A DNA stretch of 34,281 bases from Gammaproteobacteria bacterium (GCA_011052215.1 DRJK01000117.1:1-34281); one strand, 5' to 3'; positions 23,729 to 33,765 are shown, counted from the stretch's first letter. A program made the numbers and translations. Notes: generated by a model not told the origin, from the sequence alone.

Positions 23729-26716
23729 ATGAGTAAATCTATAATTGTCAAAACGCCATGTCATGGGTATGAACTTGTCGATTTTGGACAGGGCCGGGTG
23801 TTAGAGCGGTTTGGAGATATGATGGTAGACAGGCCGGTTTTGAGTTCTGAAGGAGAACGGAATCTGGATGGCTGGAAGCCGGACTGGCGATTTACCCCTC
23901 ATGCCGCGATCAGTGTATGGGAAAAAACCAGTGACAGGGCCAAACCCGAATGGACCCTTGATTGTCTTGGTTCCGTGTTCACACTGAGATTATTTGAGCG
24001 GGGGTTTTTGTCACTTCGCCCGGAACATTTTGCCTGTGCACAGTGGCTGTCTGAACGGTTGCAGGGTTGTTATCACCTCGACAACATCCGGGTGCTAAAC
24101 CTGTTTGGCGGGGCAGGCGTGGTCAGCGCTGCGGCATTGAGATCCAGCGCCAGTGTTGTTCATGTTGAGTCATCGGTCGATGAGCTGGAAATTGCCAGGC
24201 AGTTTCTTGGCAGTCAGAGTATAGAATATATTTGTGAAGACCCGCATGACTATGTGGACCAGGCGTTACGCGACCGGCAACGGTTTGAGTTAATCATCGT
24301 ACAACCACCGGTACAACAAAAAGGCCCCGGTAAACGGTCATGGGATATCAAGGTTGATCTGGGTCCCTTGATGAACAAACTGTCCAGACTGGCCAGTGAT
24401 GATTTTCGTGGTATCTGGCTGGCCCCGCAAATGCAGGTCTGGCAACCGGAAAGTCTGTCGCCTTTCCTCAAGGAAACATTTCCGGGGCGAAATATTGTCG
24501 ATGCTGGAATCAGGCTGGCCACGGCTGATGGGCGTGAAATTTCCAGCGGGATTGCAGTCTACGCCTATGATGATGACGAGATCATCAGTGCCGAAGGAGA
24601 ACGTCCTCCACTGACGACAGAGAATCTTGAAATCCGGCTGGACGTATATCTGGAACCGGCCCTGTCTTCGCGGCGAACTGCAATCGGGCCTGCCAGAAAC
24701 CTGGCAAACTGTAGCCGTAAACAGCAGGATTTTGCCTTGCATTGGGTCGAGGTGCTGGTGCGCACCCATGCCGAAATGGGTTATCAGTTTGCGGCCTGTG
24801 TCAGCAAGGCTGTGGACGTGATGTCCGAAGAGGAGGTTCAGGAATGGCTGCTGGCCGCAATCGATGCATTTGATACCACCGGTCTGCACGCCGGCATTGC
24901 CATTTTGAAGAATGTCGAGGTCTTTGCAGAAAAGTGCCGGGCGCGTAAAACCGGTGTAAGACTGGCAGATGTGAGTCACGTGCTTGAGCTTTTTGCCCAT
25001 GGATTGAATGGACGGCAACTGAGGGTTGCAGAAGACGATGGCTGTTTTACCGATACGGAAACACTGTTTTTACCCGGGCAAGTCAATCTGTTTCAGGACA
25101 AGGAGCATAACTTTCAGCTTTACAAGGTTATGGTTGTGCATTTGTGGGCGCAAACATGGTGGGGTACTTTCAGTCATGATGTCCTGAAGAGGCTGGGTGA
25201 TTTTGATGACAGTGAAAAGGCGTTGCTGCTATTTCACAGGCTGGAGTTAATTCGTCATGACGCGAGGATTAAAAAAATGTTGCCGGGTATACACCGAACC
25301 TTGCGGGAGTTGTGCGATATCCACAACGAAAAACTGATCCCCGATGGATGGAGCCCGTGGGCAGACCGGTTGAGTGAGATGCATTCTACTGCGAAAGACA
25401 GTTTTTCAATACTGGAAGAATGCATGTCATCAGATGTGCCGGCACCGGTTTGTTATCAGGGAATTCTGAGGCCGGCTCAGGCTGAAAAAATTCGCCAGAT
25501 GCGTATAGAAAAAGACAAGGCCAGTCTGCAATCCATGCTGGTGCAGTTCAAGGGTGACGCGGAAAACATTTCCAGCCTGAAGCCACGCGATCAGGGTAGC
25601 GACAAGCGGCTTGAAATCAATATCAAAGTGAATGAGGTCCCGGGTGAGCTGGAAATAGAAATCACACTGGATGGACAGCCGATACCGCCGCCGGATGACA
25701 TTGCAAATGTTATCTCCTCAATCCATCAGGATCTCGGCGAGATACCACCTGAATATCTCGTTGCGGCAGGTGACGGTGCCTGGCGTCCTGACGAAACGGA
25801 TGAGGATAAAAGTCGTGATGTATGGAAAGGGTCCTATCACGAGAAGGGTGCCTTTTTATACGATGAGTGGGATTTCAAGCGTCAGAGCTACCGTAAACAA
25901 TGGTGTGTTTTGCGGGAAATAGATATCAACAAACAGCCCGTGGATTTTATTGATGCAACACTCAGAAAATATAAAGGGCTGGTGCATGAAATCCGCCGGA
26001 CATTTGAAGTTTTGCGTGGTGAAGACAAGCTGTTAAAAAGACAACCTTTTGGTGATGATGTCGATATCGATGCGGTAGTTGAAGCCATTGCTGATGTCAG
26101 TAGCGGGCTGGAGATGACCGACAGATTGTTTACCAAAAAGCATAAACTCGAGCGTAATATTGCCGTCATGTTTATGGTGGATATGAGTGGTTCAACACGG
26201 GGCTGGATCAATGAGGCCGAACGCGAATCACTGGTCCTTTTGTGTGAGGCACTGGAAATACTCGGTGATCGATACGCCATATACGGATTTTCCGGTGTGA
26301 CACGCAAACGCTGTGAGTTATACAGGATAAAGCACTTCGACGAGCCTTATGACGATGAAATCAAGGGCCGTGTCTGCGGCGTCAGTCCGCAGGACTATAC
26401 CCGCATGGGTGTAACCATCCGGCATTTGTCCGGGCTGTTAAACAAGGTGGAGGCCAGAACAAAATTATTGATCACCCTGTCTGATGGCAAGCCGGATGAC
26501 TTTGATGGCTACCGCAGCGAGTATGGCATAGAAGATACAAGGCGGGCGTTGATCGAGGCCAGGCGAGATGGTATCCATCCATTCTGTATAACAATTGATA
26601 CCGAGGGCGCCGGTTACCTGCCGCATATGTACGGGGCGGTGAATTACATGGTGCTGGATGATGTCCGGAAATTGCCGTTGAGGGTGTCGGATATATATCG
26701 GAAGCTCACTTCGTGA
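23729..26716 (+). CDS. cbbO: Methyltransferase-CbbO fusion protein (RlmI-like domain + VWA adaptor)
   Basis: The gene encodes 995 aa from the ATG at 23729 (MSKSIIVKT), the start shared with the upstream remnant; the ORF track began 13 codons early. Residues about 10-290 resemble RlmI/RlmK-like SAM-dependent methyltransferases: YELVDFGQGRVLERFG lead-in, motif I VLNLFGGAGVVSAAA (about 122-136), acidic E147, the EDPHDYV motif, and IIVQPP where the family usually has DPP. Residues about 300-995 are a CbbO/NorD-type adaptor ending in a VWA domain with the MIDAS motif DMSGST (818-823) and TLSDGKPDD. CbbO links the CbbQ motor to its target. The frame is continuous, so the fusion is real. The QPP change may impair catalysis. 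The cbbQ partner lies 2.4 kb upstream, beyond inserted DNA. Confidence 0.85.
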   Translation: MSKSIIVKTPCHGYELVDFGQGRVLERFGDMMVDRPVLSSEGERNLDGWKPDWRFTPHAAISVWEKTSDRAKPEWTLDCLGSVFTLRLFERGFLSLRPEHFACAQWLSERLQGCYHLDNIRVLNLFGGAGVVSAAALRSSASVVHVESSVDELEIARQFLGSQSIEYICEDPHDYVDQALRDRQRFELIIVQPPVQQKGPGKRSWDIKVDLGPLMNKLSRLASDDFRGIWLAPQMQVWQPESLSPFLKETFPGRNIVDAGIRLATADGREISSGIAVYAYDDDEIISAEGERPPLTTENLEIRLDVYLEPALSSRRTAIGPARNLANCSRKQQDFALHWVEVLVRTHAEMGYQFAACVSKAVDVMSEEEVQEWLLAAIDAFDTTGLHAGIAILKNVEVFAEKCRARKTGVRLADVSHVLELFAHGLNGRQLRVAEDDGCFTDTETLFLPGQVNLFQDKEHNFQLYKVMVVHLWAQTWWGTFSHDVLKRLGDFDDSEKALLLFHRLELIRHDARIKKMLPGIHRTLRELCDIHNEKLIPDGWSPWADRLSEMHSTAKDSFSILEECMSSDVPAPVCYQGILRPAQAEKIRQMRIEKDKASLQSMLVQFKGDAENISSLKPRDQGSDKRLEINIKVNEVPGELEIEITLDGQPIPPPDDIANVISSIHQDLGEIPPEYLVAAGDGAWRPDETDEDKSRDVWKGSYHEKGAFLYDEWDFKRQSYRKQWCVLREIDINKQPVDFIDATLRKYKGLVHEIRRTFEVLRGEDKLLKRQPFGDDVDIDAVVEAIADVSSGLEMTDRLFTKKHKLERNIAVMFMVDMSGSTRGWINEAERESLVLLCEALEILGDRYAIYGFSGVTRKRCELYRIKHFDEPYDDEIKGRVCGVSPQDYTRMGVTIRHLSGLLNKVEARTKLLITLSDGKPDDFDGYRSEYGIEDTRRALIEARRDGIHPFCITIDTEGAGYLPHMYGAVNYMVLDDVRKLPLRVSDIYRKLTS

Positions 26717-26720
26717 GCTT
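26702..26720 (+). other. Hairpin spanning the cbbO stop codon
   Basis: AAGCTCAC-TTC-GTGAGCTT is a perfect 8-bp stem with the TGA stop at its edge. No T tract follows, so it is a weak terminator or an mRNA-stabilising stem. Confidence 0.5.
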
Positions 26721-26805
26721 AGGGACTAGCGACGAGGTACCAGGAAAGGCAAAAAACCAGTTGACTTGCATCTGGGTAGTACATTCATATCCCTAGTCCC
26801 TTGAC
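26720..26805. repeat. Palindromic CTAGGGACTAG repeat, copy B
   Basis: TAGGGACTAG on the left pairs with CTAGTCCCT on the right. The middle (CAAAAAACCAGTTGACTTGCATCTGGGTAGTACATTCATATCCC region) closely follows copy A at 20335-20475, though copy A is longer. It lies between the convergent cbbO and Crp/Fnr genes. Confidence 0.75.
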
Positions 26806-26810
26806 CTGTT

Positions 26811-27464
26811 TTACCACCCTGGGGGCAATTTCTCATTAATCACTATGCACTTGTTTCCCGGTGTAATGTACCCACCCTTTTGCAGGTCTTTCATGATGCG
26901 ACTGACCATTTCACGGGATGATCCGATCATTCTGGCGATATCCTGATGGGTCAGTTTCTGGTTGATGACCTTCACACCGTCTTCATCTTCGGCCATATCC
27001 AGTAATGTTTTGGCAACGCGCCCGTAGACATCCATCAGGGCCAGGTTGCGGATATTGTCCGTCAGCCTGCGAACCATTCGTGTCAGTTCGGTGATGACGG
27101 TTCGCGCTATCTCCGGATGATCAACCAGAGATTTATCGAAGTCATTTTTTGAGATAATGGAAAACTTGCAGGGTTCCATGGTCATAATAGATGCGGAACG
27201 GGGCGCCTGATCCAGAATCGCCAGCTCGCCAAAGTACTCACCTGGCCCCATCATGGTCAGTATCACTTCCTTGCCATCCTCATTACTCAGAAAGACCTTG
27301 ATCTTGCCGGACAGGATGACATACATGGAATTGGTGTCATCACCCTCATTGATAATAATGGAGTTTTTCGGGAAGGTTTTGTTAACGGCGTGTGAGGCAA
27401 TACTCTTTACTTCCTTGTCCTTCAGGTCTGCAAATATCGGTATTTTTTTTAGAACATTTTCCAT
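26811..27464 (-). CDS. Crp/Fnr family transcription regulator
   Basis: The 217-aa protein has a cyclic-nucleotide-binding domain (about 8-125) with the phosphate-binding-cassette pattern PGEYFGELAILDQAPRSAS, a dimerisation helix (about 125-150) and a Crp-type helix-turn-helix (about 165-200, LTHQDIARMIGSSREMVSRIMKDL). The GELAILDQAPRSAS segment matches proteins that bind cAMP. The N-terminal Fe-S cysteines of Fnr are absent, so it is closer to Crp than to Fnr. It is divergent from a CHASE2 adenylate cyclase with a 270-base gap, and cAMP made by that enzyme is a natural ligand. Confidence 0.92.
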   Translation of the reverse strand: MENVLKKIPIFADLKDKEVKSIASHAVNKTFPKNSIIINEGDDTNSMYVILSGKIKVFLSNEDGKEVILTMMGPGEYFGELAILDQAPRSASIMTMEPCKFSIISKNDFDKSLVDHPEIARTVITELTRMVRRLTDNIRNLALMDVYGRVAKTLLDMAEDEDGVKVINQKLTHQDIARMIGSSREMVSRIMKDLQKGGYITPGNKCIVINEKLPPGW

Positions 27465-27734
27465 ATGTATTATTATGAATTTATTGAATAGTCTATTAAG
27501 GTTAGAATTTCATGAGATTATCAGAAAACAGACAGCCTGCTGCGGGAAAACCATTTTTGTCAATTTCCACGCGTATTTTTGTTAAACAGGTACACGATTC
27601 GCCTCAAGTGATCGGGAAAGCTGGCTCAAACTGGTTTTCCCTCGCCACGACTTCTATTCTCGGATAATCTCCTGACCATCCTCTCTCCGAGGGGGGGTAG
27701 AATAACGCTTCTATGACAGTATACGGGACACCAA

Positions 27735-29954
27735 TTGCGATACACAAGGACTAACAAGGCACTTTTCCTGTTAATCATCACTATTTTAGTGGCGATTGGT
27801 CTGTCGATTACTCCGCAGGTTCAGGATTGGGAAGAGGATACCGGTCTGTCATGGCTGTTTCATGCCAGGGGCGTGACACCTGCACCTCAATCTGTAGTCG
27901 TTATCAGTATTGACAAGTCATCTTCCAGTCATTTTAACTTGCCCAACCTGACCCGAAAATGGCCCCGTATCCTGCATGTCGATTTACTTAACAGACTAAA
28001 AAAAGCCGGGGCACGTGTGGTTGCCTTTGATATTTTTTTCAAGTCCAGTCGGCCAGGCGACCAGGATGCAAGACTTGCACAGGCAATAAAGGCATCCGGA
28101 AATATCATATTATTTGAGTTTTTACAGAAACAGATGGCGGATACGGTTGATCAGCAGGGTCGGAAATCCAGCCTGATGATAAATGAATTACAGACGCCGC
28201 TTGAAATTTTTGCCAATGCGGCCGTCGCGCTTGCCCCCAATCCGTTACCCAAGGTGCCGGTCAAGGTCAGTCAGTTCTGGAAGTTTATACCTGAGGCCGG
28301 CGATGCACCGACATTGCCCGTGGTGGCATACCAGATATATATGCAGGCTTATCTGCCTTCGTTTGTCCGGATAGTTGAAGACCTGACTGGGAAAAAACTT
28401 TCATCTGGCGGCAGGACAGAATCCCGTGGCCATGATAAAACGGTTTCACTGATGATCGAGTTGAGGGAATTTTTTGTGCGTAACCCGTGGCTGCTCGATG
28501 CAGTTATTAATAAAACGGATGCATCAGGGTTTGAGGCCGGTAAACGACAGACTTTATTGAATCTGGCGAGGTTATATGGAAATGATGCGACACAGTTTAT
28601 CAGTTACTACGGCCCTGCAAGAAGTATCAGAACGATACCGTTTTATCAGGTGCTGGCATCCGATCGTGTATTAAAGAGTCTGAAAGACAAGCTGGTTTTT
28701 GTCGGTTTTTCAGAACGTCGTCAGTGGGAACAGCAGGATGGATTTTACAGCGTCTATTCCAACCGGCAAGGGCTGGATATCAGTGGTGTGGAAATTACCG
28801 CCAGCGCCGCTGCAAATCTGATGGAGGGTATTTCCGTACAACGACTGTCTCTGGGCTCACATTTTATTGTGCTGGCAGTCTTTTCATTGTTGTCTGCGAC
28901 GGTTTATCTTTACACGCGCGGTATCGGTTTGCCTGTTGTCATGTTGCTGCTAAGTGGCCTGTATTTTATGATTGCATCACAGTTGTTTTCACATCTCGGC
29001 CTGTGGTTACCGTTGACAGTACCGCTACTGGTGCAGCTTCCCGCCGTTTTGCTACTCGGTATGACCTGGAATTATCAGGAACTCAATAAGGAGCGCAATA
29101 ATATACAGCGCGCATTCGGTTATTACCTGCCGGAAACAGTAGTGGACCGGTTGGCTCGTGATATTGCCGGGCATGGGCTGGGCGGTCAGTTGATGCACGG
29201 GATTTGCCTGTCGACAGATGCGCAGCAATATACGACCTTGTCAGAGCAACTTACGCCACAGGATCTGACCACGTTGATGAATGAGTACTACGAGGCCATT
29301 TTCAAGCCGGTTCGTCTGCATGGCGGCATTATTTCAGATGTGGTGGGTGATTCGGTTATGGCCCTGTGGGCCGGCCCGACTGAAGAGCGTCAACACCGCG
29401 AACATGCGGTCAGGGCTGCGATCGAAATGCTGGAGAGCGTGAAACAATTCAACCGGCAACATCCGGATTACGAGTTACCCACCCGGGTTGGTCTGCATTA
29501 CGGTACAATGGTCATTGGTAATGTCGGTGCCGTTGATCATTACGAATACCGTGCGGTTGGCGATATCGTCAACACGACTTCACGCATAGAAGGCATGAAC
29601 AAGTATCTCGGGACAAGACTCCTGGTGAGTGGTGAAGTCATTGACGGGCTGGAAGGTTTCAGTGCAAGAAATGTTGGCAGATTTATCCTGAAGGGTAAAA
29701 CAGTTCCGTTACAATTATTCGAGATATGCCGTGAGAATGAGTCACAGGGCACACGAGACGTCTGGTCTGTATTTGACCATGCAATTGAATTATTCCAGTC
29801 GGGGGAATGGGAAAAGGCACGGCAGGAATTCGCCAGGGTGCTGGAATACAAACCGGATGATGGCCCCTCGCACTTTTATGTGATGTATTGTGATAGTAAT
29901 AAAACAGCAACGCCAGAAAATTGGCATGGCGTCATCAATATGGGCGAGAAATAG
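27735..29954 (+). CDS. CHASE2-domain class III adenylate/guanylate cyclase
   Basis: The 739-aa membrane protein has one N-terminal helix (about 8-27), a periplasmic CHASE2 sensor domain (about 30-345, with VVVISIDKSS, RWPR-like RKWPRILHVDLL and FVGFS motifs) and three helices (about 370-445). A class III cyclase domain follows (about 485-650). The metal Asp residues lie in CLSTDAQQY and DVVGDSVMALW, and the transition-state segment is YRAVGDIVNTTSRIEG. A TPR-like tail (about 680-730) ends the protein. It would turn a periplasmic signal into cAMP. The only in-frame start after the upstream stop is TTG at 27735, with a weak ribosome-binding site. Confidence 0.92.
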   Translation: MRYTRTNKALFLLIITILVAIGLSITPQVQDWEEDTGLSWLFHARGVTPAPQSVVVISIDKSSSSHFNLPNLTRKWPRILHVDLLNRLKKAGARVVAFDIFFKSSRPGDQDARLAQAIKASGNIILFEFLQKQMADTVDQQGRKSSLMINELQTPLEIFANAAVALAPNPLPKVPVKVSQFWKFIPEAGDAPTLPVVAYQIYMQAYLPSFVRIVEDLTGKKLSSGGRTESRGHDKTVSLMIELREFFVRNPWLLDAVINKTDASGFEAGKRQTLLNLARLYGNDATQFISYYGPARSIRTIPFYQVLASDRVLKSLKDKLVFVGFSERRQWEQQDGFYSVYSNRQGLDISGVEITASAAANLMEGISVQRLSLGSHFIVLAVFSLLSATVYLYTRGIGLPVVMLLLSGLYFMIASQLFSHLGLWLPLTVPLLVQLPAVLLLGMTWNYQELNKERNNIQRAFGYYLPETVVDRLARDIAGHGLGGQLMHGICLSTDAQQYTTLSEQLTPQDLTTLMNEYYEAIFKPVRLHGGIISDVVGDSVMALWAGPTEERQHREHAVRAAIEMLESVKQFNRQHPDYELPTRVGLHYGTMVIGNVGAVDHYEYRAVGDIVNTTSRIEGMNKYLGTRLLVSGEVIDGLEGFSARNVGRFILKGKTVPLQLFEICRENESQGTRDVWSVFDHAIELFQSGEWEKARQEFARVLEYKPDDGPSHFYVMYCDSNKTATPENWHGVINMGEK

Positions 29955-30147
29955 TTAAATGCCGCGATACAGCTCAAAAATCTGATTGAATAGTCAAGTG
30001 CTTGAAAGTACAATTGAATACAAATAATAAGAACTGGATAAACTGCGGCACATATATGCTGAATAGTTATACCTTTGCAGACCTCTGGAGCAAATCAATC
30101 TGTTGTAGTTATGGATTTTTCCGTCCCTGGGGTAATAAAAATACAGT

Positions 30148-33100
30148 ATGAAAGCAGTGAGGAAGGGCCTTAATTTTTTTCTGAGGAGTGGTTCGGCTGA
30201 AAGAGTTTTTTTTTCGGCATTGCTGTTCTGCCTGCTTTTCCCCGTCAGCGCGTTTGCAGATTGCAGTAGCTGGATAGCCCGCGTGGTTTCAATGCAGGGG
30301 ACGGTTGATATTCGTGCGAAAGGTTCCGGTTCATGGAATCCTGCAAAATTACAGCAGGCCTATTGTGTCGGTGATGTCATTCGTGTCGGGGCCGGTAGTC
30401 GGGCCGGGCTGGAACTGCATAATGATACGATACTGCGCCTCAATCAAAATACCACGTTGTTACTGTCGGGTCCCAGAAAGGATGACTCCTGGGTTGATCT
30501 GATCAAGGGTTCAATCCATGCCATCACCCGTGTTCCCCGTTCACTGAAGATCAAGACACCGTTTGTCAATGCGGCGGTTGAGGGCACGGAGTTTCTTGTC
30601 AGGGTTGATTATGACCATACCCTGGTCGGTGTGATCGAGGGCAAGGTTGCGGTGACAAATGAATTCGGGCGACTGCTGCTGGTACAAAATCAGTCGGCCG
30701 TAACTTACAAGGGCAAGGCCCCGGTATTAAGGCTGGACATCAAACCAACTGACAGCGTGCAGTGGTCGCTGTATTATCCAGTGCTGGATGTTGCCGGCCT
30801 GAAGCAAGTGGAAGCCTTGTTAAAATCAGGCCAGGTTAATGCAGCACAGGCAGCACTCAAGGGCAAGAAGTCAGCCGAGGCCATGGCATTACGCAGTATT
30901 ATTGCCGTGGCCAGAAACAACAAGGATCAGGCGCTCAAACTGGCCGAACAGGCCGTGCAGAAGAACAGCCGATCCGTTGCCGCGCACCTGTCGCATTCCT
31001 ATGCGCTACAGTCCCGGTTTAATCTGGGCGCCGCCCTGGGTGCTGCACTGAAGGCCGTGCAGAGTGATCCCGGCCATGCCATGGCGTGGGCACGGGTTGC
31101 AGAATTGCACCTGTCACTTGGCCAGCTTGAGCAAGGACTGGCTGCAGCGCAAAAAGCCGAAGAACTGCAATCCGGTTTAGCGCGCACCCGGACAATTCTC
31201 GGTTTTGCCTATCTGCTTCAGTATGAAACAGACAAGGCCAGAAGGGCCTTCAGGCATTCAATCAAACTGGATTCATCTGACCCGTTGGCCAGGCTCGGTA
31301 ATGGTCTGGCGACAATTCGTGATGGCGATCTGAAGCAGGGCAGGCGTGAAATAGAAATCGCAGCCAGTCTGGACACAAGCAACGCACTGATACGCAGTTA
31401 TCTCGGCAAGGCATATTACGAAGAGGGCCGCTACAAACTGGCCGCAGATCAGTTCGCATTGGCCAAACAGATGGATCCGAAAGACCCGACCCCCTGGCTG
31501 TATGACGCCATCCGCAAGCAGAGTGAAAATAATCCCGTAGGCGCACTGCACGACATGCAAAAATCAGTGGCACTGAACAACAGCAGGGCGGTTTATCGTT
31601 CGAGGCTTGCTCTCGATAACGATGATGCTGCACGCAGCGTCAATATGGCACGATTGTATCAGGAACTGGGTTTTGACCAACTGGGACTGGTTGAGGCAAG
31701 AAGATCGGTTGACCGCGACCCTTTCAATTATTCTTCACATCGTTATCTGGCCGATGCCTATCGGAGCCGGCCACGACACGAGATCGCCAGGGTCAGTGAG
31801 TTACTACAGGCACAGTTGATGCAGCCACGGAATGTTAAACCGATTCAACCGCAGCTCGCAGAAAGCAGTCTTGGCATCGTTAACGGTGCCGGTGGCGTAC
31901 CCTCTTCCCTGAATGAATACAACAACCTGTTTGTCAGAAACCAGTTTTCATTTTTCATCGACGGTCTGACCGGCAGTAATGAAACCCGCGCAAATGACGT
32001 AATTCATTCGGGTATTATTGACAAAGTCACTTACAGTGTCGGCCGGTATCATTATTTCTCTGAGGGTTACCGCGCAAACAATGACCAGAAATATAATATC
32101 GACAATGCCTTTATCCAGGTGGCATTAACTCCCCGGTTCAATATCCAGTTTGAATACAGGGATACCGAACGGCGAAATGGCGACCTGTCACTGAATTTTG
32201 ACTCAACAAGTTTTTCTGCAACAAAACGTGAAACCCGTGATAGTGAAGTTTCCCGTGCTGGCCTGTCATACCTGTTTTCGGAACACTCCAGGGTCATCGT
32301 TTCTTTTCTGGACAGAAATCAATTGACAACACAAAGGATTCCCGGCACGTTTCCATCATCAGATTCCAGCAGGCAGAGCAAGGGGAATCTATTTGAGATT
32401 CAACATATTTACCGCTCGGGCAAGTTGTCGCTGATTAGTGGCGGCGGCCGTTTCAGGGCCGACTCAACCACCTCGATTGCACTGGATTTCAGTCCCTTTC
32501 CATGCCTGATACCGTCCTGCCTTGTCGTTAACCCGGTTAAAAATAAACACGATAACCTGTATGTCTATTCCCGTTATAAACTTGACAATATATTGATTAC
32601 ACTCGGGTTCAGTGCAGATTCAGTGAAGAACGAGCTGGTTGATTTCAGTAAAATAAATCCAAAGATGGGCTTTGAATGGGATGCCGGTTCAGGACTCAGT
32701 ATAAGAGGCTCACTGTTCCGCTATCTGAAAAGAGATTTGATCTCAAACCAGACTATCGAGCCAACGCAGATAGCAGGATTCAATCAATTCTTTGATGACG
32801 GGCTTTCAACGCTTTCCACCGTAGCGGGTTTAGCTGTGGACAAAAAATATTCCGGAAAGCTTTTTACAGGGGCGCAGGTATTTAGTCGTAATATGGATGT
32901 ACCCTATTCCGCCTCGAATCAGACCTTCTTTGCAAAATGGAAAGAATGGATATTTGATAGCTATATAAACTGGGTGCCGGGCAACACGTATTCAGTTAAC
33001 GCAGGTTTGCGATATGAGCAATTAAAACGCCCTGCCAGCCTTAATTCAGGTGTGTTGAAAGTAAACAGCTATTACCTGCCGCTGGCTGTCAATTATTTTT

Positions 33101-33375
33101 ACAATAAAAATATCAGGGTTAATCTGGGTGGTAACTTTATTCGCCAAAGGGGTGAATTTTATGATTCAGTGATACCTCTCGCCACCACTGGCAGTGACAG
33201 CTTCTTTGTGGCTGATACGGAAGTCAGGTTCAGGTTTTCGAAGAGTAAAGGTTTTTTTGGAATAGGAGTGAAAAATATTTTTGACAGAAAATTTAATTTT
33301 TATGAAATTGATACAGCAACCCCACGTATCAGCCGTGAACGTTTTGTGTATGGAAGTTTAAAGATAAACCTTTAA
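30148..33375 (+). CDS. FecR-TPR-outer-membrane beta-barrel protein
   Basis: The 1075-aa protein has a signal peptide (about 1-37, cleavage after SAFA) and a FecR domain (about 45-195, with VGDVIRVGAGSRAGLELHNDT and TPFVNAAVEGTEFLV). A TPR solenoid follows (about 225-535, repeated ALKAVQSDPGHAMAWARVAEL-type units). The last about 480 residues alternate polar and hydrophobic with aromatic turns, ending VYGSLKINL, as in outer-membrane beta-barrels. Thus a periplasmic FecR/TPR part is attached to a barrel. It lies 193 bases after the CHASE2 cyclase, and FecR genes beside CHASE2 cyclases recur in proteobacteria. It may gather an envelope signal for the cyclase; that link is inference. Confidence 0.82.
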   Translation: MKAVRKGLNFFLRSGSAERVFFSALLFCLLFPVSAFADCSSWIARVVSMQGTVDIRAKGSGSWNPAKLQQAYCVGDVIRVGAGSRAGLELHNDTILRLNQNTTLLLSGPRKDDSWVDLIKGSIHAITRVPRSLKIKTPFVNAAVEGTEFLVRVDYDHTLVGVIEGKVAVTNEFGRLLLVQNQSAVTYKGKAPVLRLDIKPTDSVQWSLYYPVLDVAGLKQVEALLKSGQVNAAQAALKGKKSAEAMALRSIIAVARNNKDQALKLAEQAVQKNSRSVAAHLSHSYALQSRFNLGAALGAALKAVQSDPGHAMAWARVAELHLSLGQLEQGLAAAQKAEELQSGLARTRTILGFAYLLQYETDKARRAFRHSIKLDSSDPLARLGNGLATIRDGDLKQGRREIEIAASLDTSNALIRSYLGKAYYEEGRYKLAADQFALAKQMDPKDPTPWLYDAIRKQSENNPVGALHDMQKSVALNNSRAVYRSRLALDNDDAARSVNMARLYQELGFDQLGLVEARRSVDRDPFNYSSHRYLADAYRSRPRHEIARVSELLQAQLMQPRNVKPIQPQLAESSLGIVNGAGGVPSSLNEYNNLFVRNQFSFFIDGLTGSNETRANDVIHSGIIDKVTYSVGRYHYFSEGYRANNDQKYNIDNAFIQVALTPRFNIQFEYRDTERRNGDLSLNFDSTSFSATKRETRDSEVSRAGLSYLFSEHSRVIVSFLDRNQLTTQRIPGTFPSSDSSRQSKGNLFEIQHIYRSGKLSLISGGGRFRADSTTSIALDFSPFPCLIPSCLVVNPVKNKHDNLYVYSRYKLDNILITLGFSADSVKNELVDFSKINPKMGFEWDAGSGLSIRGSLFRYLKRDLISNQTIEPTQIAGFNQFFDDGLSTLSTVAGLAVDKKYSGKLFTGAQVFSRNMDVPYSASNQTFFAKWKEWIFDSYINWVPGNTYSVNAGLRYEQLKRPASLNSGVLKVNSYYLPLAVNYFYNKNIRVNLGGNFIRQRGEFYDSVIPLATTGSDSFFVADTEVRFRFSKSKGFFGIGVKNIFDRKFNFYEIDTATPRISRERFVYGSLKINL

Positions 33376-33406
33376 TATTTACAACAAAGACGAAGGAGAG
33401 AGTAGG

Positions 33407-33751
33407 ATGAAAATATTTTCAATACTGAAATATGGAAAAACTTTACTGTTTATATCAATTCTGGTGGCACCACTGCTTGTAAATGCCGCTAATACCGGGC
33501 AGAAAAAAGAAAAAACCATTCATGATTATGAGTTTTCGCTGGAGCTTGTGCCGGATGGAAGCTTCAAACCTGTTGTCAGGGAAAAAGGCACAGGCAAACT
33601 AATCAAACGCGTAAAGATAAAAAAAGGTACCTCTTTACCCGCAACTTCAGTAGAGGAGATACAGACGCTTACTATCCTGAGAATCAGGGGATCACATTAT
33701 ATAATCATCGTCATAGATGGTGTCACATACAAATTTTTCCTTCCACATTAA
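33407..33751 (+). CDS. Small exported hypothetical protein
   Basis: The 114-aa protein has a signal peptide (about 1-27, ending VNA) and a beta-rich basic mature part with no domain I recognise. The start has an excellent GAAGGAGAG upstream. It lies 31 bases after the FecR/barrel gene on the same strand, so it is probably in that operon and may be a partner of the barrel protein. A strong bidirectional terminator follows. Confidence 0.75.
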   Translation: MKIFSILKYGKTLLFISILVAPLLVNAANTGQKKEKTIHDYEFSLELVPDGSFKPVVREKGTGKLIKRVKIKKGTSLPATSVEEIQTLTILRIRGSHYIIIVIDGVTYKFFLPH

Positions 33752-33765
33752 AGACGTGACTCCGC

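Noticed and set aside
24338-25018. 226-aa minus-strand ORF
   Set aside because: It is antisense to the methyltransferase-cbbO gene.
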